Below, one piece after another: positions 37,938 to 48,137 of a DNA stretch of 64,000 nucleotides. The notes below the pieces were generated by a model. That model saw nothing but the letters and a program-made list of their open reading frames with translations. It had not been told where the DNA came from and did no database searches. This DNA is from JAGXRK01 sp963714415 (GTDB lineage Bacteria; Bacteroidota; Ignavibacteria; Ignavibacteriales; Ignavibacteriaceae). The position numbers and the translations under genes are program-made. The stretch is taken from assembly GCA_963714415.1 (NCBI GenBank), contig CAVQOL010000014.1:48118-112117 (forward strand). Direction: 5' to 3'. Each line of letters begins with the position of its first letter. Position 1 is the stretch's first letter.

Positions 37938-39593
37938 TTATGTCTGTATCACACCCGGATTAAATTTTGATATTTCTGGATTATTATTTACAACTTCCAG
38001 GCACATCGAAATCCATTCTCGAGTTTGTGATGGGTCTATTATTTCATCAATCCATAATCTTGCTGCAGCGTAAAGAGGAGTACTTTTTTCATTGTAAGAT
38101 TTTAAGATATCATTAAGCAATTTCTTTTTATCCTCATCACCAAATTTGCGCCCGCTTTTTTCTTCCTGCTTAAGTTTGATATCAAGTAAAACACTGCCTG
38201 CCTGGTTTCCTCCCATCACGGATATTTTTGCATTTGGATAAGCGAAGATAAATCTTGGATCATAAGCTTTGCCGCACATAGCATAATTTCCGGCACCAAA
38301 ACTATTCCCGACAATAATTGTAATCTTTGGAACGACAGAATTTGCCACAGCATTAACCATCTTCGCACCGTCTTTGATAATTCCGCCATGTTCAGCTTTA
38401 CTGCCAACCATAAATCCGGTTACATCTTGTAAAAAGAACAGCGGAATTTTTTTCTGGTTACAGTTCATAATAAATCTTGTTGCTTTATCCGAAGAATCGG
38501 AATAGATAACTCCACCCACCTGCATTTCACCTTGTTCAGTTTTTACAACACTTCTTTGATTGGCAACAATACCAACAGCCCAGCCGTCAATGCGTGCGTA
38601 AGCAGTTATTAAAGTCTTTCCATAACCTGCTTTGTATTCATCAATCTCCGAATCATCAACTATTCTTGAAAGAACATCATAAGTATCATATGGTTTGATA
38701 GTGTCTTCAGGAAGTAAACCAAAAATTTCTTTTGGTGAAAACTTTGGCGGCTTGCTTTCAATTCTGTCAAATCCAGCAGTTTCATTTCTTCCAAACTTTG
38801 AAACCAAACTTCTAATCTGTTCAATGCACTCTTCATCGTTTTTCATAATATAATCAGTTACACCGGAAATATTAGATTGAACTTTTGCACCGCCGAGTTC
38901 TTCATTATCTATTACTTCACCAATAGCGGCACGAACTAAATGAGCTCCGGCAAGAAAAACCGATCCTTCACCTTCAACGATTAAAGCTTCATCAGACATA
39001 ATTGGAAGATAAGCGCCACCAGCTACACAAGGGCCCATTATTGCAGCAATTTGTGGAATACCCATTGAAGACATTTTTGCATTATTTCTAAAAATTCTTC
39101 CAAAATGTTCTTTATCCGGAAAAATATCATCTTGCAAAGGAAGAAAAACTCCGGCACTGTCAACCAGATAAATAATAGGCAGCTTGTTTTCCATTGCTAT
39201 TTCTTGAGCACGCAAATTCTTTTTTGCAGTTATAGGAAACCACGCACCAGCTTTCACGGTTGCATCATTAGCAACAATAACACAATTTCTTCCATGAACT
39301 TTTCCAATTCCATAAATTGTTCCTGATGAAGGAGCACCGCCATATTCTTCGTACATCCCATAGGCTGCAAATGTGCTTAGTTCAAAAAACTTTTTTGAAT
39401 CATCAACGAGAAGATTTATTCTTTCGCGGGCAGTAAGTTTTCCCTTAGCTTTATGCTTCTCAATTGATTTCTTTCCGCCGCCTTCTTTTACTTTATCTTT
39501 AGCAGCTTCAAGCTTTCGGAATAGCTCCTTTTGGTAATCTTCTCTTTTAAGAAAAGATGTATCCTCATTTTTGGGTTGGCCAATTGGTTTCAT
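37938..39593 (-). CDS. Acyl-CoA carboxylase, carboxyltransferase (beta) subunit
   Basis: A 551-aa biotin-dependent carboxyltransferase. The N-terminal half has KLTARERINLLVD, DSAGVFLPLQDDIFPD and MGPCVAGGAYLPIMSDE. The C-terminal half has GFMVGSKAEHGGIIKDGAKMV and the acyl-CoA site SFGAGNYAMCGKAYDPRF. The pattern is closest to methylcrotonyl- or geranyl-CoA carboxylase beta subunits rather than propionyl-CoA carboxylase. It lies 4 bases after the acyl-CoA dehydrogenase, which fits leucine/isovalerate breakdown. The biotin-carrying alpha subunit is not in the window. Confidence 0.87.
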   Translation of the reverse strand: MKPIGQPKNEDTSFLKREDYQKELFRKLEAAKDKVKEGGGKKSIEKHKAKGKLTARERINLLVDDSKKFFELSTFAAYGMYEEYGGAPSSGTIYGIGKVHGRNCVIVANDATVKAGAWFPITAKKNLRAQEIAMENKLPIIYLVDSAGVFLPLQDDIFPDKEHFGRIFRNNAKMSSMGIPQIAAIMGPCVAGGAYLPIMSDEALIVEGEGSVFLAGAHLVRAAIGEVIDNEELGGAKVQSNISGVTDYIMKNDEECIEQIRSLVSKFGRNETAGFDRIESKPPKFSPKEIFGLLPEDTIKPYDTYDVLSRIVDDSEIDEYKAGYGKTLITAYARIDGWAVGIVANQRSVVKTEQGEMQVGGVIYSDSSDKATRFIMNCNQKKIPLFFLQDVTGFMVGSKAEHGGIIKDGAKMVNAVANSVVPKITIIVGNSFGAGNYAMCGKAYDPRFIFAYPNAKISVMGGNQAGSVLLDIKLKQEEKSGRKFGDEDKKKLLNDILKSYNEKSTPLYAAARLWIDEIIDPSQTREWISMCLEVVNNNPEISKFNPGVIQT

Positions 39594-39597
39594 AATT

Positions 39598-40756
39598 TTA
39601 ATCCTTTAACAAATCCCTTGCTATAACTAATCTCTGAATTTCTGATGTTCCTTCACCAATTGTCATGAGTTTCACATCTCGATAGAATTTTTCAACGGGA
39701 TATTCTTTTATAAAACCATATCCGCCAAAGATCTGGACTGCTTCATTAGCCGCTTTCTCAGCAATTTCACTGGCAAAAAGTTTTGCTGCAGCGGCTTCTT
39801 TTGTATTGGGAATTCCGTTGTCCTTCATCCACGCAGCACGATAAGTAAGCAGTCTGGCCGCTTCAATGTTTGTTTGCATTTCTGCCATTTTAAATTGAAT
39901 TGCCTGAAACTCTGATAGATGTTTACCAAACTGTTTTCGTTCCTGAGAATATTTTAGTGCAGCTTCCAATGCTCCTTGAGCCAAACCGATGCTGTTAGCA
40001 GCAATTGAAATTCTTCCACCTTCAAGGACATTCATTGAATTTATAAATCCCATTCCTTCTTCACCAAGAAGATTTTCTGCCGGGACTTTACAATTTTCAA
40101 AAGTTAATTGTGTGGTATCACTAGCACGCATTCCAAGTTTATTCTCTTTCTTGCCGACTATAAATCCATCCATCCCTTTTTCAAGAATAAATGCAGAAAT
40201 GCCTTTCTTTTTAGCTTCTTTATTTGTTATTGCCATTACAACTATTGTTTCACCGACAGAACCGTGGGTAGTAAATTGTTTACTTCCATTTAATATCCAA
40301 TAATCTCCATCTTTAACGGCAAAGCTTTTTAATCCTGCAGCATCACTACCGGATACAGCTTCAGTTAAACCCCAGGCACCAATTTTTTTCCCGCTTGCAA
40401 GATCAGGGAGATATTTTTTCTTTTGTTCTTCATTTCCAAAAAGATTTATGTGATTTTCACACAGTCCATTGTGTGCCGCAACTGATAAACCTATTGAAGG
40501 ATCAATGCGAGAAAGTTCTTCAACAATAATTGTATATTCAACATAACCTAGATTCAGCGCCACCGTATTCTTCGCTGACAAGAATTCCAAGAAAACCAAG
40601 CTCACCAAGCTGCTTCATTATTTCCATTGGAAATTTTTGTGATTCATCGTATTCCATAACAATGGGACGAATATTTTTTTCAGAAAAATTTCGAACAGTA
40701 TCGCGAATGATAATCTGGTTTTCAGTCAGTTCAGCGATGAAAGGTGATTGATTCAT
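39598..40756 (-). CDS. Acyl-CoA dehydrogenase (one frameshift)
   Basis: The protein reads from ATG 40756 (AAGGAG about 7 bases upstream) in one frame to about 40553, then in the frame ending at 39598. Removing one base near 40550-40553 gives a continuous enzyme of about 385 aa through EEYGGAELGYVEYTIIVEELSRIDPS. Features are LTEAVSGSDAAGL, the flavin segment WILNGSKQFTTHG, and the C-terminal QIFGGYGFIKEYPVEKFYRD with the catalytic base region IGEGTSEIQRLVIAR. It is co-directional with the carboxylase. Short/branched-chain or isovaleryl-CoA substrates are plausible. The break looks like a sequence error. Confidence 0.88.
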
Positions 40757-40774
40757 ACGAACTCCTTTTAAAAA

Positions 40775-40835
40775 TGTCATTCATGAGAATTGGAAACCAA
40801 TTATAAAATGGATCTCCCATCAAGTGAGAATGACA
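40775..40835. repeat. Intergenic palindromic repeat
   Basis: The outer arms TGTCATTC (40775-40782) and GAATGACA (40828-40835) are perfect inverted repeats. An inner hairpin AATTGG-AAA-CCAATT (40788-40802) lies within. It fills nearly the whole gap between meaB and the acyl-CoA dehydrogenase. It resembles short interspersed palindromic elements common in bacterial intergenic DNA. Confidence 0.65.
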
Positions 40836-40843
40836 AATGAAAA

Positions 40844-41797
40844 TTATATTCTATTCTTAAAATCCTCAATAATTTCTTCAGCAATATGATAAGGTGACAA
40901 ATTTCCGAGAATTACTTTTTCTAAAGTTAAATTTAAAGAATTTTCTCCTGTTTCGCTCCAGAGTTCATCTTTTAATTTATGTTCAACTATTTCTTTTATT
41001 CTTACTTTTGCCTGTTTTTCTCTTTTGGAAAGGAAAAAATTTTGTTCTTTCATAAAATTATTATGACGTTCAATCTCCTCAACCATTTCATCAATACCTT
41101 GATTCTCAGAAGCGATGGTTTTTATTATTTTTGGCATCCAGGTATTTTCATCATGATCTTTAATCATAAGAATTGTTTGAAGAGCTGTATATGCATGTTG
41201 TGAACCAGGTCGATCACTTTTATTAAGTACAAAAAAATCTGCAATTTCCATCAATCCCGCTTTCATTGCCTGCACCGAATCACCACTCTCAGGTACAAGA
41301 ACTACAATCGTTGTATCGGCAGCTTGAGCAATGTCAAGTTCAGATTGTCCAACTCCAACTGTTTCAAGTATTATAACTTCAAATCCGGCAGCATCAAGTA
41401 AATCAGCAGCGTCAATAGCTTTTTTTGATAAGCCGCCAATACTTCCGCGGGTTGCCATACTGCGAATGAAAACGCCTTCATCCATTCCGATGTCTGTCAT
41501 TCTAACACGATCGCCGAGAAGAGCACCACCGGTAAACGGGGAAGTGGGGTCAACAGCAATTATTCCAACTTTTTTATTTTCTTTGCGGTAATGTTTAGTA
41601 AGCTGATTTGTGATTGTACTTTTACCTGCACCGGGAGGACCTGTTATTCCAATTCGGTAAGCTTTGCCAACTTTAGAATGTATCTCCTTCAAATATTCTG
41701 ATGTAAGAGAATTATCGGATTCTATCAGAGATATTATTCTGGCAATTGCTCTCCTATCGTTTGAGAAAAGTTTTTCAATCAGAATTTTGTCAATCAT
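40844..41797 (-). CDS. meaB: Methylmalonyl-CoA mutase-associated GTPase (MeaB/ArgK)
   Basis: A 317-aa G3E-family GTPase. Walker A is GITGPPGAGKSTITNQL, switch II is in ETVGVGQSE, base recognition is NKSDRPG, and a C-terminal dimerisation arm is present. MeaB protects and reloads the cobalamin of methylmalonyl-CoA mutase, so it pairs functionally with the B12 subunit at 7901-8308. It starts one base after the epimerase stop. Confidence 0.93.
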   Translation of the reverse strand: MIDKILIEKLFSNDRRAIARIISLIESDNSLTSEYLKEIHSKVGKAYRIGITGPPGAGKSTITNQLTKHYRKENKKVGIIAVDPTSPFTGGALLGDRVRMTDIGMDEGVFIRSMATRGSIGGLSKKAIDAADLLDAAGFEVIILETVGVGQSELDIAQAADTTIVVLVPESGDSVQAMKAGLMEIADFFVLNKSDRPGSQHAYTALQTILMIKDHDENTWMPKIIKTIASENQGIDEMVEEIERHNNFMKEQNFFLSKREKQAKVRIKEIVEHKLKDELWSETGENSLNLTLEKVILGNLSPYHIAEEIIEDFKNRI

Positions 41798-41798
41798 A

Positions 41799-42722
41799 TC
41801 ATGCTAAATTATTTCTGAAGAACTCAACTGTTTGAACTAATCCGTCTGCAAATTTAGTGGAAGGTTTCCAACCAAATTTTTTATATAGTTTATCACTTGT
41901 AATAACACTTCTCATTTGTTCGCCAGCAGCGGCAGGACCGTGTTTTTCTTCTTTACCTGAAGAAGTAATTTTATTTAGCGTATGGAATAACTCATTAACA
42001 TCGGTTTCACTTCCTGTCCCCACGTTATAGATATCACTTGTCTGATCATTAAGAGTTAGTAGATTTGCTTTTACAACATCACCAACAAAAACATAATCAC
42101 GTGTTTGTTTTCCATGACCGTTAATAATTGGCGGCTCGCCTTTGAGAAGTTTTGTTGAGAATATTGCTACAACGCCTGCTTCACCGAAAGGATTTTGTCT
42201 AGGACCATAAATATTAGCATAACGAAGAATAGTATAATTTAATCCATACTCTGAATTATAGAAATAAAGATATTTTTCAACAGCAAGTTTAGATATTCCG
42301 TAAGGTGACTTTGGTTGTGTGTTGTGTTTTTCATCAGCAGGGAAGTAGTCCTGCTCACCATAAATTGCTCCGCCTGTAGAGGCAAACATAAATTTCTTTA
42401 CTCCATATTTAACAGAATTCTGAAGAAGATTAATAGTCCCGATAATATTTGTAGAAGCATCAAATGCCGGATCTGCAACAGATTTTCTTACATCCATCTG
42501 TGCGGCATGATGATTTACAAAATCAAACTTTTCTGCTTCAAATAATTTAGATAGATTTTTATCACAAATATTTGCTTTAACAAACTTCGCTTTTGGATTG
42601 ATATTTTTTTCAAAACCGGATGAAAGATCATCAACTACAACCACAAAATGACCTTCATTTATGAATGCATCAACAATGTGGGAAGCAATGAATCCTGCTC
42701 CGCCAGTTACAAGAATTTTCAA
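41799..42722 (-). CDS. NAD-dependent epimerase/dehydratase (UDP-glucose 4-epimerase-like)
   Basis: A 307-aa extended SDR. The Rossmann motif is VTGGAGFIASHI, and the catalytic motif is YGISKLAVEKY (Tyr/Lys) with STGGAIYGE supplying Ser/Thr. RYANIYGPRQNPFGEAGVVAIF is characteristic of GalE-like sugar-nucleotide epimerases. It could supply UDP-galactose or a related sugar for surface glycans. The exact substrate is not readable. Confidence 0.85.
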   Translation of the reverse strand: MKILVTGGAGFIASHIVDAFINEGHFVVVVDDLSSGFEKNINPKAKFVKANICDKNLSKLFEAEKFDFVNHHAAQMDVRKSVADPAFDASTNIIGTINLLQNSVKYGVKKFMFASTGGAIYGEQDYFPADEKHNTQPKSPYGISKLAVEKYLYFYNSEYGLNYTILRYANIYGPRQNPFGEAGVVAIFSTKLLKGEPPIINGHGKQTRDYVFVGDVVKANLLTLNDQTSDIYNVGTGSETDVNELFHTLNKITSSGKEEKHGPAAAGEQMRSVITSDKLYKKFGWKPSTKFADGLVQTVEFFRNNLA

Positions 42723-42725
42723 TAA

Positions 42726-43304
42726 TTACTCCTTATATAAATTATGTTTAAAAATATAGTCCTTAACTTTTTTAGTCACTAAGTAATTGATTGGCAGACC
42801 TCTTTTTACTCTTTCACGAATATCTGTAGCACTTATTTCAATACCTCTTGTTTGAATAAATATTGCCTGATTGAAATATTTGTCTTCATAAGGTGGCGGA
42901 TAAGATGATTTTCTTGTAAGGACAATCAACTTTGCTAATTTTAAAATTTCATCAGGATCTTTCCACGTATTAAATTTAAATATGTTATCATATCCGATTA
43001 TCAATTCAAGTTCATCGTAATGCTTTTTAAGTTCTTTCAAAGTAGCAATTGTGTAAGAAATATTTTTCTTTTTAATTTCAAAGTCAGATATATCAAAAAA
43101 GGCAATATCTTCAATTGCAAGTTTAAGCATCTTAATTCTATGCTCGGGTGAAGAAGCTATAACATCCATCTTATGAGGAGATAAAAATGCAGGAACAAAA
43201 ATTATTTTGTCAAGGTTACGAATTTCTTTCACAGATTGTGCAGTGATCAAGTGACCAAGATGAATCGGATCAAATGTTCCGCCGTAAATGCCAACTTTGC
43301 TCAT
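42726..43304 (-). CDS. nadD: Nicotinate-nucleotide adenylyltransferase
   Basis: A 192-aa nucleotidyltransferase with GIYGGTFDPIHLGHL (HxGH motif within a T/HIGH-type site) at the N-terminus and ISATDIRERVKRGLPINYLV (ISSTxxR-type motif) near the C-terminus. It forms deamido-NAD from nicotinate mononucleotide and ATP. Its ATG overlaps the preceding gene's stop (ATGA). Confidence 0.93.
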   Translation of the reverse strand: MSKVGIYGGTFDPIHLGHLITAQSVKEIRNLDKIIFVPAFLSPHKMDVIASSPEHRIKMLKLAIEDIAFFDISDFEIKKKNISYTIATLKELKKHYDELELIIGYDNIFKFNTWKDPDEILKLAKLIVLTRKSSYPPPYEDKYFNQAIFIQTRGIEISATDIRERVKRGLPINYLVTKKVKDYIFKHNLYKE

Positions 43305-43994
43305 TGCAGTAATTCCTTATGTTCGATGAACAAGTGAGTAAATCGTTCGTGCATTTCTTGTGAACAATAATTTAAACTTTCTTTTTTTGATAGTTCAATG
43401 TACAACTTTTTGAAATCATCGGCAGATAGAATTCGTTGAAATTTTTCCATTACATTTATAAAAGCCGAACAAGTATCCTGGTGAGCAAGAAATTTCATAT
43501 AATCAAATTCAGATTGAAATAAATCATCTATTGTCTTACTTTCAATGTTGTTAAAAGCAAGAAATGAAATAAATCCGGTAAAAGGATTTACCAATAACAA
43601 AAGAATCATCTTCAATGCTCAGAAGATTAAAACAATGAGAAATGCTCTCTGATGAAATACCAATCGAGTCGGATAAGATTAATAAATTATTTTGATAGTT
43701 CTGAGATTTGCCGGTTAAAAAACTATTCAATTCATTCTTATAATTTTCAGAAAGAAATTTAAGCTTTAATAAGTCAGAATCAGTGAGTTTGAATAAGTTT
43801 TCATCTTCATTACTTAGCAGTAAAAACTTATCGCATTTTATTGTTATTGAAGCTACAACTTCTAACAAATTTTCAAGAAGCGCAGAGTATAGTATAACCG
43901 AATCGGCTTGATCAAACGATTCAAAGCTTTTAACAGTAACCGGATTAAAAACCGGATGCGGAGCATAAATATAAATTGCAGAGTCGGTTTTCAT
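43301..43994 (-). CDS. Possible DUF2064-like (glycosyltransferase-fold) protein, one frameshift
   Basis: Two overlapping frames, 43994-43551 and about 43580-43301, join into one protein of about 230 aa when one base is removed from the AAAA run at 43580-43583 (TTTT on the coding strand). The junction then reads SFVIGKSFTGFISFLAF. The first half has the layout of TIGR04282/DUF2064 proteins (LLENLLEVVASI; ILSDSIGISSESISHCFNLL, where the family has a conserved D-x-P-x-L segment). The match is distant, so I treat it as a hypothetical protein of possible nucleotide-sugar-transferase fold. Confidence 0.55.
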
Positions 43995-43996
43995 TT

Positions 43997-44947
43997 TTAA
44001 GCTGCTTCTTGTTTTAATAAGTCGCGTATAAAATTTCTATAATTCGTCACATCATTTTCATAATATAATTTACTTACACCGTGCGAATATCTTGATTGCA
44101 ATTTCCTGAAAGCTAAAGTTGTTGCTGCCTTAATATAGATTTTTCTAATTCGTTCATCAATCCAACCCTGCTTATCGCGAGAAGAAGACGCTAAAATATT
44201 AAGATGAGCTAAAGGTATTATTCCTGACGAAGCTTCATCCAATAACTCTTTTAGAATTGTTTTCTTTTCATTCTGAATTGATAGAGCAAATACCAGGATA
44301 AAAATTAGTATTGTTATGAACAAGAAAAGAAATCCCAATGGTGCCGTTGACTGAAAACTAACACTGAAATTCCAGGCAGAGTGAATAATCATTGCAAGCA
44401 AAAGTCCGATAACAGGAAAAGTAACTTTAAAGAATTTACTTTTGAACTTCGCATATCCAAGAAAAGCCCCGAAAGTTGCCGTGGATACACAATGCATTAC
44501 CGCTGAGAATAAAGTCCGAACAATAACTATAGCAATCCAATCTTGAATAGTAGTTCCGTATAAAATGAAGTAAAGAAAATTTTCTGTCATACCAAAACCT
44601 AATCCGATTGCACCACCATAGACTATACCATCAGTTATATTATCAAATTTTCTGCTTGCTACAGTTATTAAGAGGAAAAATCCTTTTGTAATTTCTTCAA
44701 CTACGGGAGCTATAACAATTGCTCCAAATTGTCCGGGATTAACTCCATCTTTTAAGAAAAGAGATGCAAAAGAAGAGAGTAGAAAGCCACCTATGATTGC
44801 AAAAATAATTGCTCCAAGTGCTCCCCAAAGATAGTTAGCAAGAACAAGCTTGAAAGGTTCTCGGTCGTATTTGTCAAATCTCCAAATAAGAAAGAGATAA
44901 AAACTCATCGGTAAAATTGCGGCTAATGCCGAAGCTATAATCAGCAT
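43997..44947 (-). CDS. PrsW family intramembrane metalloprotease
   Basis: A 316-aa protein with about eight transmembrane helices. The conserved PrsW motifs are present: PVVEEITKGFF (EExxK), GFGMTENFLYF, MHCVSTATFGAFLG and IHSAWNF. These supply the glutamates and histidines of the abortive-infection/CAAX-protease-like fold. In Bacillus, PrsW cleaves the anti-sigma factor RsiW. The substrate here is unknown. Confidence 0.88.
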   Translation of the reverse strand: MLIIASALAAILPMSFYLFLIWRFDKYDREPFKLVLANYLWGALGAIIFAIIGGFLLSSFASLFLKDGVNPGQFGAIVIAPVVEEITKGFFLLITVASRKFDNITDGIVYGGAIGLGFGMTENFLYFILYGTTIQDWIAIVIVRTLFSAVMHCVSTATFGAFLGYAKFKSKFFKVTFPVIGLLLAMIIHSAWNFSVSFQSTAPLGFLFLFITILIFILVFALSIQNEKKTILKELLDEASSGIIPLAHLNILASSSRDKQGWIDERIRKIYIKAATTLAFRKLQSRYSHGVSKLYYENDVTNYRNFIRDLLKQEAA

Positions 44948-44989
44948 TTAATATTAGACATTCCGATTTTATATAAGATGTAATAAAGC

Positions 44990-45017
44990 TACATCAAATT
45001 AGTTATTACTTGATGTA
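44990..45017. other. Intergenic inverted repeat (possible weak terminator)
   Basis: TACATCAA and TTGATGTA form a perfect 8-bp stem with a 12-base loop. It lies just downstream of the minus-strand ABC permease gene. There is no strong T run, so termination is uncertain. Confidence 0.4.
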
Positions 45018-45048
45018 AAAATCAAAAATAAAATCCACATTAAGAAAA

Positions 45049-46294
45049 TTATTTTTCCCGGAGCCAGGATTTTAATTCTTTGAAGTTTGGCATTTTACCA
45101 TAAGCAAGTATTCCGATTCGAAAAATCTTTGCTGAAAATTTTATTGTAACATAAGTTGAAACAATCAGCAGCGCTATAGTGGCAGCAATTTCCCATACCG
45201 GAATTGGTGCGATATTTAATCTCAGCAGCATTACAGATGGTGTTGTAAGCGGAATGTAAGATAAGACTTTTATTATCATGGAATCAGGATTTTGCATTGC
45301 CGGAAAAACGACTACTATGGGAATTACCAGAATTATGCTCAAGTAACTGGTTATCTGCTGCGCTTCTTGTTCTGTGGAAACTATGGAACCAATTCCTACA
45401 AATAAAGTTGTGAAAAAAATAAATCCAAGAACAAAGTAAACAAGCATAAGGAAAATATTTTTGAATGCATCTAATGGAATAACAGCAGAACCGGCTAATG
45501 CAACTCCAATCATCATCCATATTAAAATTTGTGTAAGACCTAAAGCACTTAATCCTATAACTTTTCCGGCAAGCAAGTTGATTTGGATTACAGCTTGAGA
45601 CAAGTATTTCAATAATTCTGTTTGATTTCTCCTCAAGCAGGCTTCTTACAAGCATCTGTCCTGAATATATTACCATCATCATTAAAAGAAGGATGAAAAT
45701 AAAAGATGAAAAAAATACTGTTTCAAAATTTGATGTACCTTCTTTTCCGCCTTCTTCAATTTTAATCTGATCTATTCTAATGCTGCTTTTTAAAAATGCC
45801 ACCAGGTCAGGGTCAATAGCTTCTTTCTCAATTTTATGACTAATCCTTACATTATCAAAAGCTTCCGAAAATCTTGCAATATCTCTAAAATTTGCAATTG
45901 CTTTACTTCGCAATTCAACAACCATCGAGTCAGTGCCGCCGTTTTTAACATAAAGAAAAGCATCATACAATCCTTCAAAAACATCCTCATCACTTTCTGT
46001 TTTTAACTGCTCTTCTGATTTATCATCTTTGTTAAGATTAACTAAGATATAGTTAGGTTGTTCGTTTTCAAGTTTATAATTTTCAATCTCGATCTGGAAG
46101 TCATGAAAATATATCTCTGATTTATCAAGAAATCCTATCAACTTTGAGGAATCATCTTCTTTTGAAGCTAGTAACGAAGGGATAATTGAAAACAATATTA
46201 TTATTGCAGGAGTAACGATAAGCGAAATAATAAAAGCTTTCGTTTTTACTTTTTCTAGATATTCCCATTTAGCAATGGCTAATGTTTTTTTCAT
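45049..46294 (-). CDS. ABC-2 type transporter permease, NatB-like (one frameshift)
   Basis: The protein reads from 46294 in one frame, then from about 45580 to 45049 in another. Removing one base near 45571-45580 restores a protein of about 415 aa through LLEEKSNRIIEILVSS ... NQLLAGKVIGLSALGL. It has an N-terminal helix, a large extracytoplasmic domain (about 45-205) and five or so C-terminal helices, as in NatB sodium exporters and other ABC-2 permeases. It lies 5 bases after its ATPase. The break looks like a sequence error. Confidence 0.85.
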
Positions 46295-46299
46295 AACTA

Positions 46300-47196
46300 T
46301 TATTTGGAACTTTCGTTAATTACATCAATAAAAATTTTATTTAATGTTGGTTCTACAATAGAGAAATGAGTTATAGATAATCTGTCCACTATTGATTTTA
46401 GAAACTCGGAGGGATTTACTTCATCACTTAATTGTATTTCGGCATAGTTGTTATAAAAATCAAAATGAGTAACTCTTCTGTCACTGCTCAGGAATTTCGC
46501 ATCACCTTCAAAACCGAGTTTAATATTATTCCCGCCGAATCTTTTCTTAACTTCGGAAAGTTCACCTCTGCAAACTTCTTTTCCCTTGTTAATAAGAAAA
46601 ATTTCCGTACACATTTTTTCTGCTGTTTCCATCTGATGAGTTGAAAGAATAATGTACTTACCTGAATCTACAAATGATGAAATCAATTCTCTGATTTGCT
46701 GTTGATTTATCGGATCAAATCCGCTGAATGGTTCATCAAAAATTAAAATTTCAGGATCGTGAAGAACAGCAGAAATGAATTGTATTTTTTGCTGATTGCC
46801 TTTTGATAATTCTTCAATCTTCTTGTTCCGATATTCACTTATACCAAGTTTCTTCAACCACTCATCAATTTTAACAAGTGCATTCTGTTTATCGACATTC
46901 TTTAACTCAGCAAAATAAAGCAGCACATCAACCACTTTACTCTTTTTGTAAAGCCCTCGTTCTTCAGGAAGGTAACCGATAATGTTAAAAAATTCCTGTC
47001 CAATGTGTTTACCATTATAAGTAATTTCACCGGAAGTAGGTCGTATTATGTTTAACACAGTTCTGATAGTAGTTGTTTTTCCAGCACCATTAGGACCAAG
47101 AAGTCCAAAGATTTTTCCCGGCTTAACAGTGAAAGAAATATTATCAACCGCTGTAACGTCTTTATATTCTTTTACAAGGTTTTTTACTTCAAGCAT
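46300..47196 (-). CDS. ABC transporter ATP-binding protein, NatA-like
   Basis: A 298-aa ATPase starting at ATG 47196 (MLEVKNLVKEY); the longer GTG start is not needed. Walker A is GPNGAGKTT, the signature is LSKGNQQKI, Walker B is ILIFDEPFSGFDP, and the switch histidine is in LSTHQ. The C-terminal extension of about 80 residues is typical of DUF4162-type ABC-2 export ATPases (NatA). Paired with the downstream permease. Confidence 0.93.
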   Translation of the reverse strand: MLEVKNLVKEYKDVTAVDNISFTVKPGKIFGLLGPNGAGKTTTIRTVLNIIRPTSGEITYNGKHIGQEFFNIIGYLPEERGLYKKSKVVDVLLYFAELKNVDKQNALVKIDEWLKKLGISEYRNKKIEELSKGNQQKIQFISAVLHDPEILIFDEPFSGFDPINQQQIRELISSFVDSGKYIILSTHQMETAEKMCTEIFLINKGKEVCRGELSEVKKRFGGNNIKLGFEGDAKFLSSDRRVTHFDFYNNYAEIQLSDEVNPSEFLKSIVDRLSITHFSIVEPTLNKIFIDVINESSK

Positions 47197-47357
47197 TTTA
47201 TTGTTTCTAATAATTGATACCACAAATTAAGATTTTATCTGTCCACAAGAAAAAAATCTGTTTAAGATTTAGAAATAGTATGATAAGTGCCAAAAATCAA
47301 ATTATCTCGTTTTTCTTGAAAATTAGCAGAATTTGATCATTTAGGTCAATAAAAAAG

Positions 47358-47389
47358 TTTGATAATCTAATGCTGTATGAATATATTTG
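47358..47389 (+). promoter_or_regulatory. Bacteroidota-type promoter for the yceD-rpmF-fab cluster
   Basis: TTTG (47358-47361), 20 bases, then TATATTTG (47382-47389) closely fits the TTTG/TAnnTTTG consensus for the Bacteroidota primary sigma factor. It lies 27 bases before the yceD start. Confidence 0.6.
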
Positions 47390-47416
47390 GACTCATTTTT
47401 GAGCGGTTTTAAGCAA

Positions 47417-47926
47417 ATGATTATTAAAATTTCAAATTTGATTGAAGGAGAACATCATTTTAGCTTGGACGAGAGAATTGAAAAAATCAATCTTGAAGAA
47501 CCGTTCTTTGGAAATTTTAAATCTGATATCAAACTTAATAAACTTCATAATCAGATAATTCTAGATTCACATACAAGCATTAAAGCAAAATTTGAATGCG
47601 ATCGATGTGGAAATGAGTTTATAACTGATCTGGAAAATGATTATAAAATGGTTTATTTGATGAATGAAGTTCCGGAAGAAAGTGAAGCAATAAATATTGC
47701 TTATCTGCCTCCCGATGCTGCAAGTATTGATATTAAAAATGATTTAAATGAATTTGCAATGCTTTCGATACCAATGAAAAAACTCTGTAAAGAAGATTGC
47801 AAAGGTTTATGTTACCGATGCGGTGGTGATTTAAATAAAAGTGAATGTAAATGTACAGAACATGAGATTGATCCCCGCTGGCAAAAATTAAGTAGTTTGA
47901 AATATAATATTAATAATAAAAAATAG
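47417..47926 (+). CDS. YceD/DUF177 family 23S rRNA accumulation protein
   Basis: A 169-aa protein from ATG 47417 (MIIKISNLIEGEHHF); an upstream TTG in the same frame would overlap the -7 promoter box. It has the DUF177 features FECDRCG followed later by CKGLCYRCGGDLNKSECKC, a zinc-like Cys set, and the ending DPRWQKLSSL. It sits directly before rpmF, the conserved neighbour of yceD. The E. coli protein is needed for normal 23S rRNA levels. Confidence 0.88.
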   Translation: MIIKISNLIEGEHHFSLDERIEKINLEEPFFGNFKSDIKLNKLHNQIILDSHTSIKAKFECDRCGNEFITDLENDYKMVYLMNEVPEESEAINIAYLPPDAASIDIKNDLNEFAMLSIPMKKLCKEDCKGLCYRCGGDLNKSECKCTEHEIDPRWQKLSSLKYNINNKK

Positions 47927-47938
47927 AGTGGAATAGCA

Positions 47939-48118
47939 ATGCCAAATCCGAAACGTAAATTATCGAAAAGCCGTAGAGATAAACGTAGAACACATTATAA
48001 AGCAAGTGCACCATCACTTAGTGCTTGTTCAAACTGCGGTGAGATGAAGCTTTCACATCGTGCTTGCCCGTCTTGCGGTTATTACAACCAGCGCTCAATG
48101 TTTATACCCAAAAGCTAA
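47939..48118 (+). CDS. rpmF: 50S ribosomal protein L32
   Basis: A 59-aa protein, MPNPKRKLSKSRRDKRRTH at the N-terminus, then a zinc ribbon with CSNCG and CPSCG (C30, C33, C43, C46) and Y-Y-N near the end. The length matches L32. It lies 12 bases after yceD and 19 bases before plsX, the standard gene order. Confidence 0.97.
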   Translation: MPNPKRKLSKSRRDKRRTHYKASAPSLSACSNCGEMKLSHRACPSCGYYNQRSMFIPKS

Positions 48119-48137
48119 GGCAAAAATCTAATCTTAA

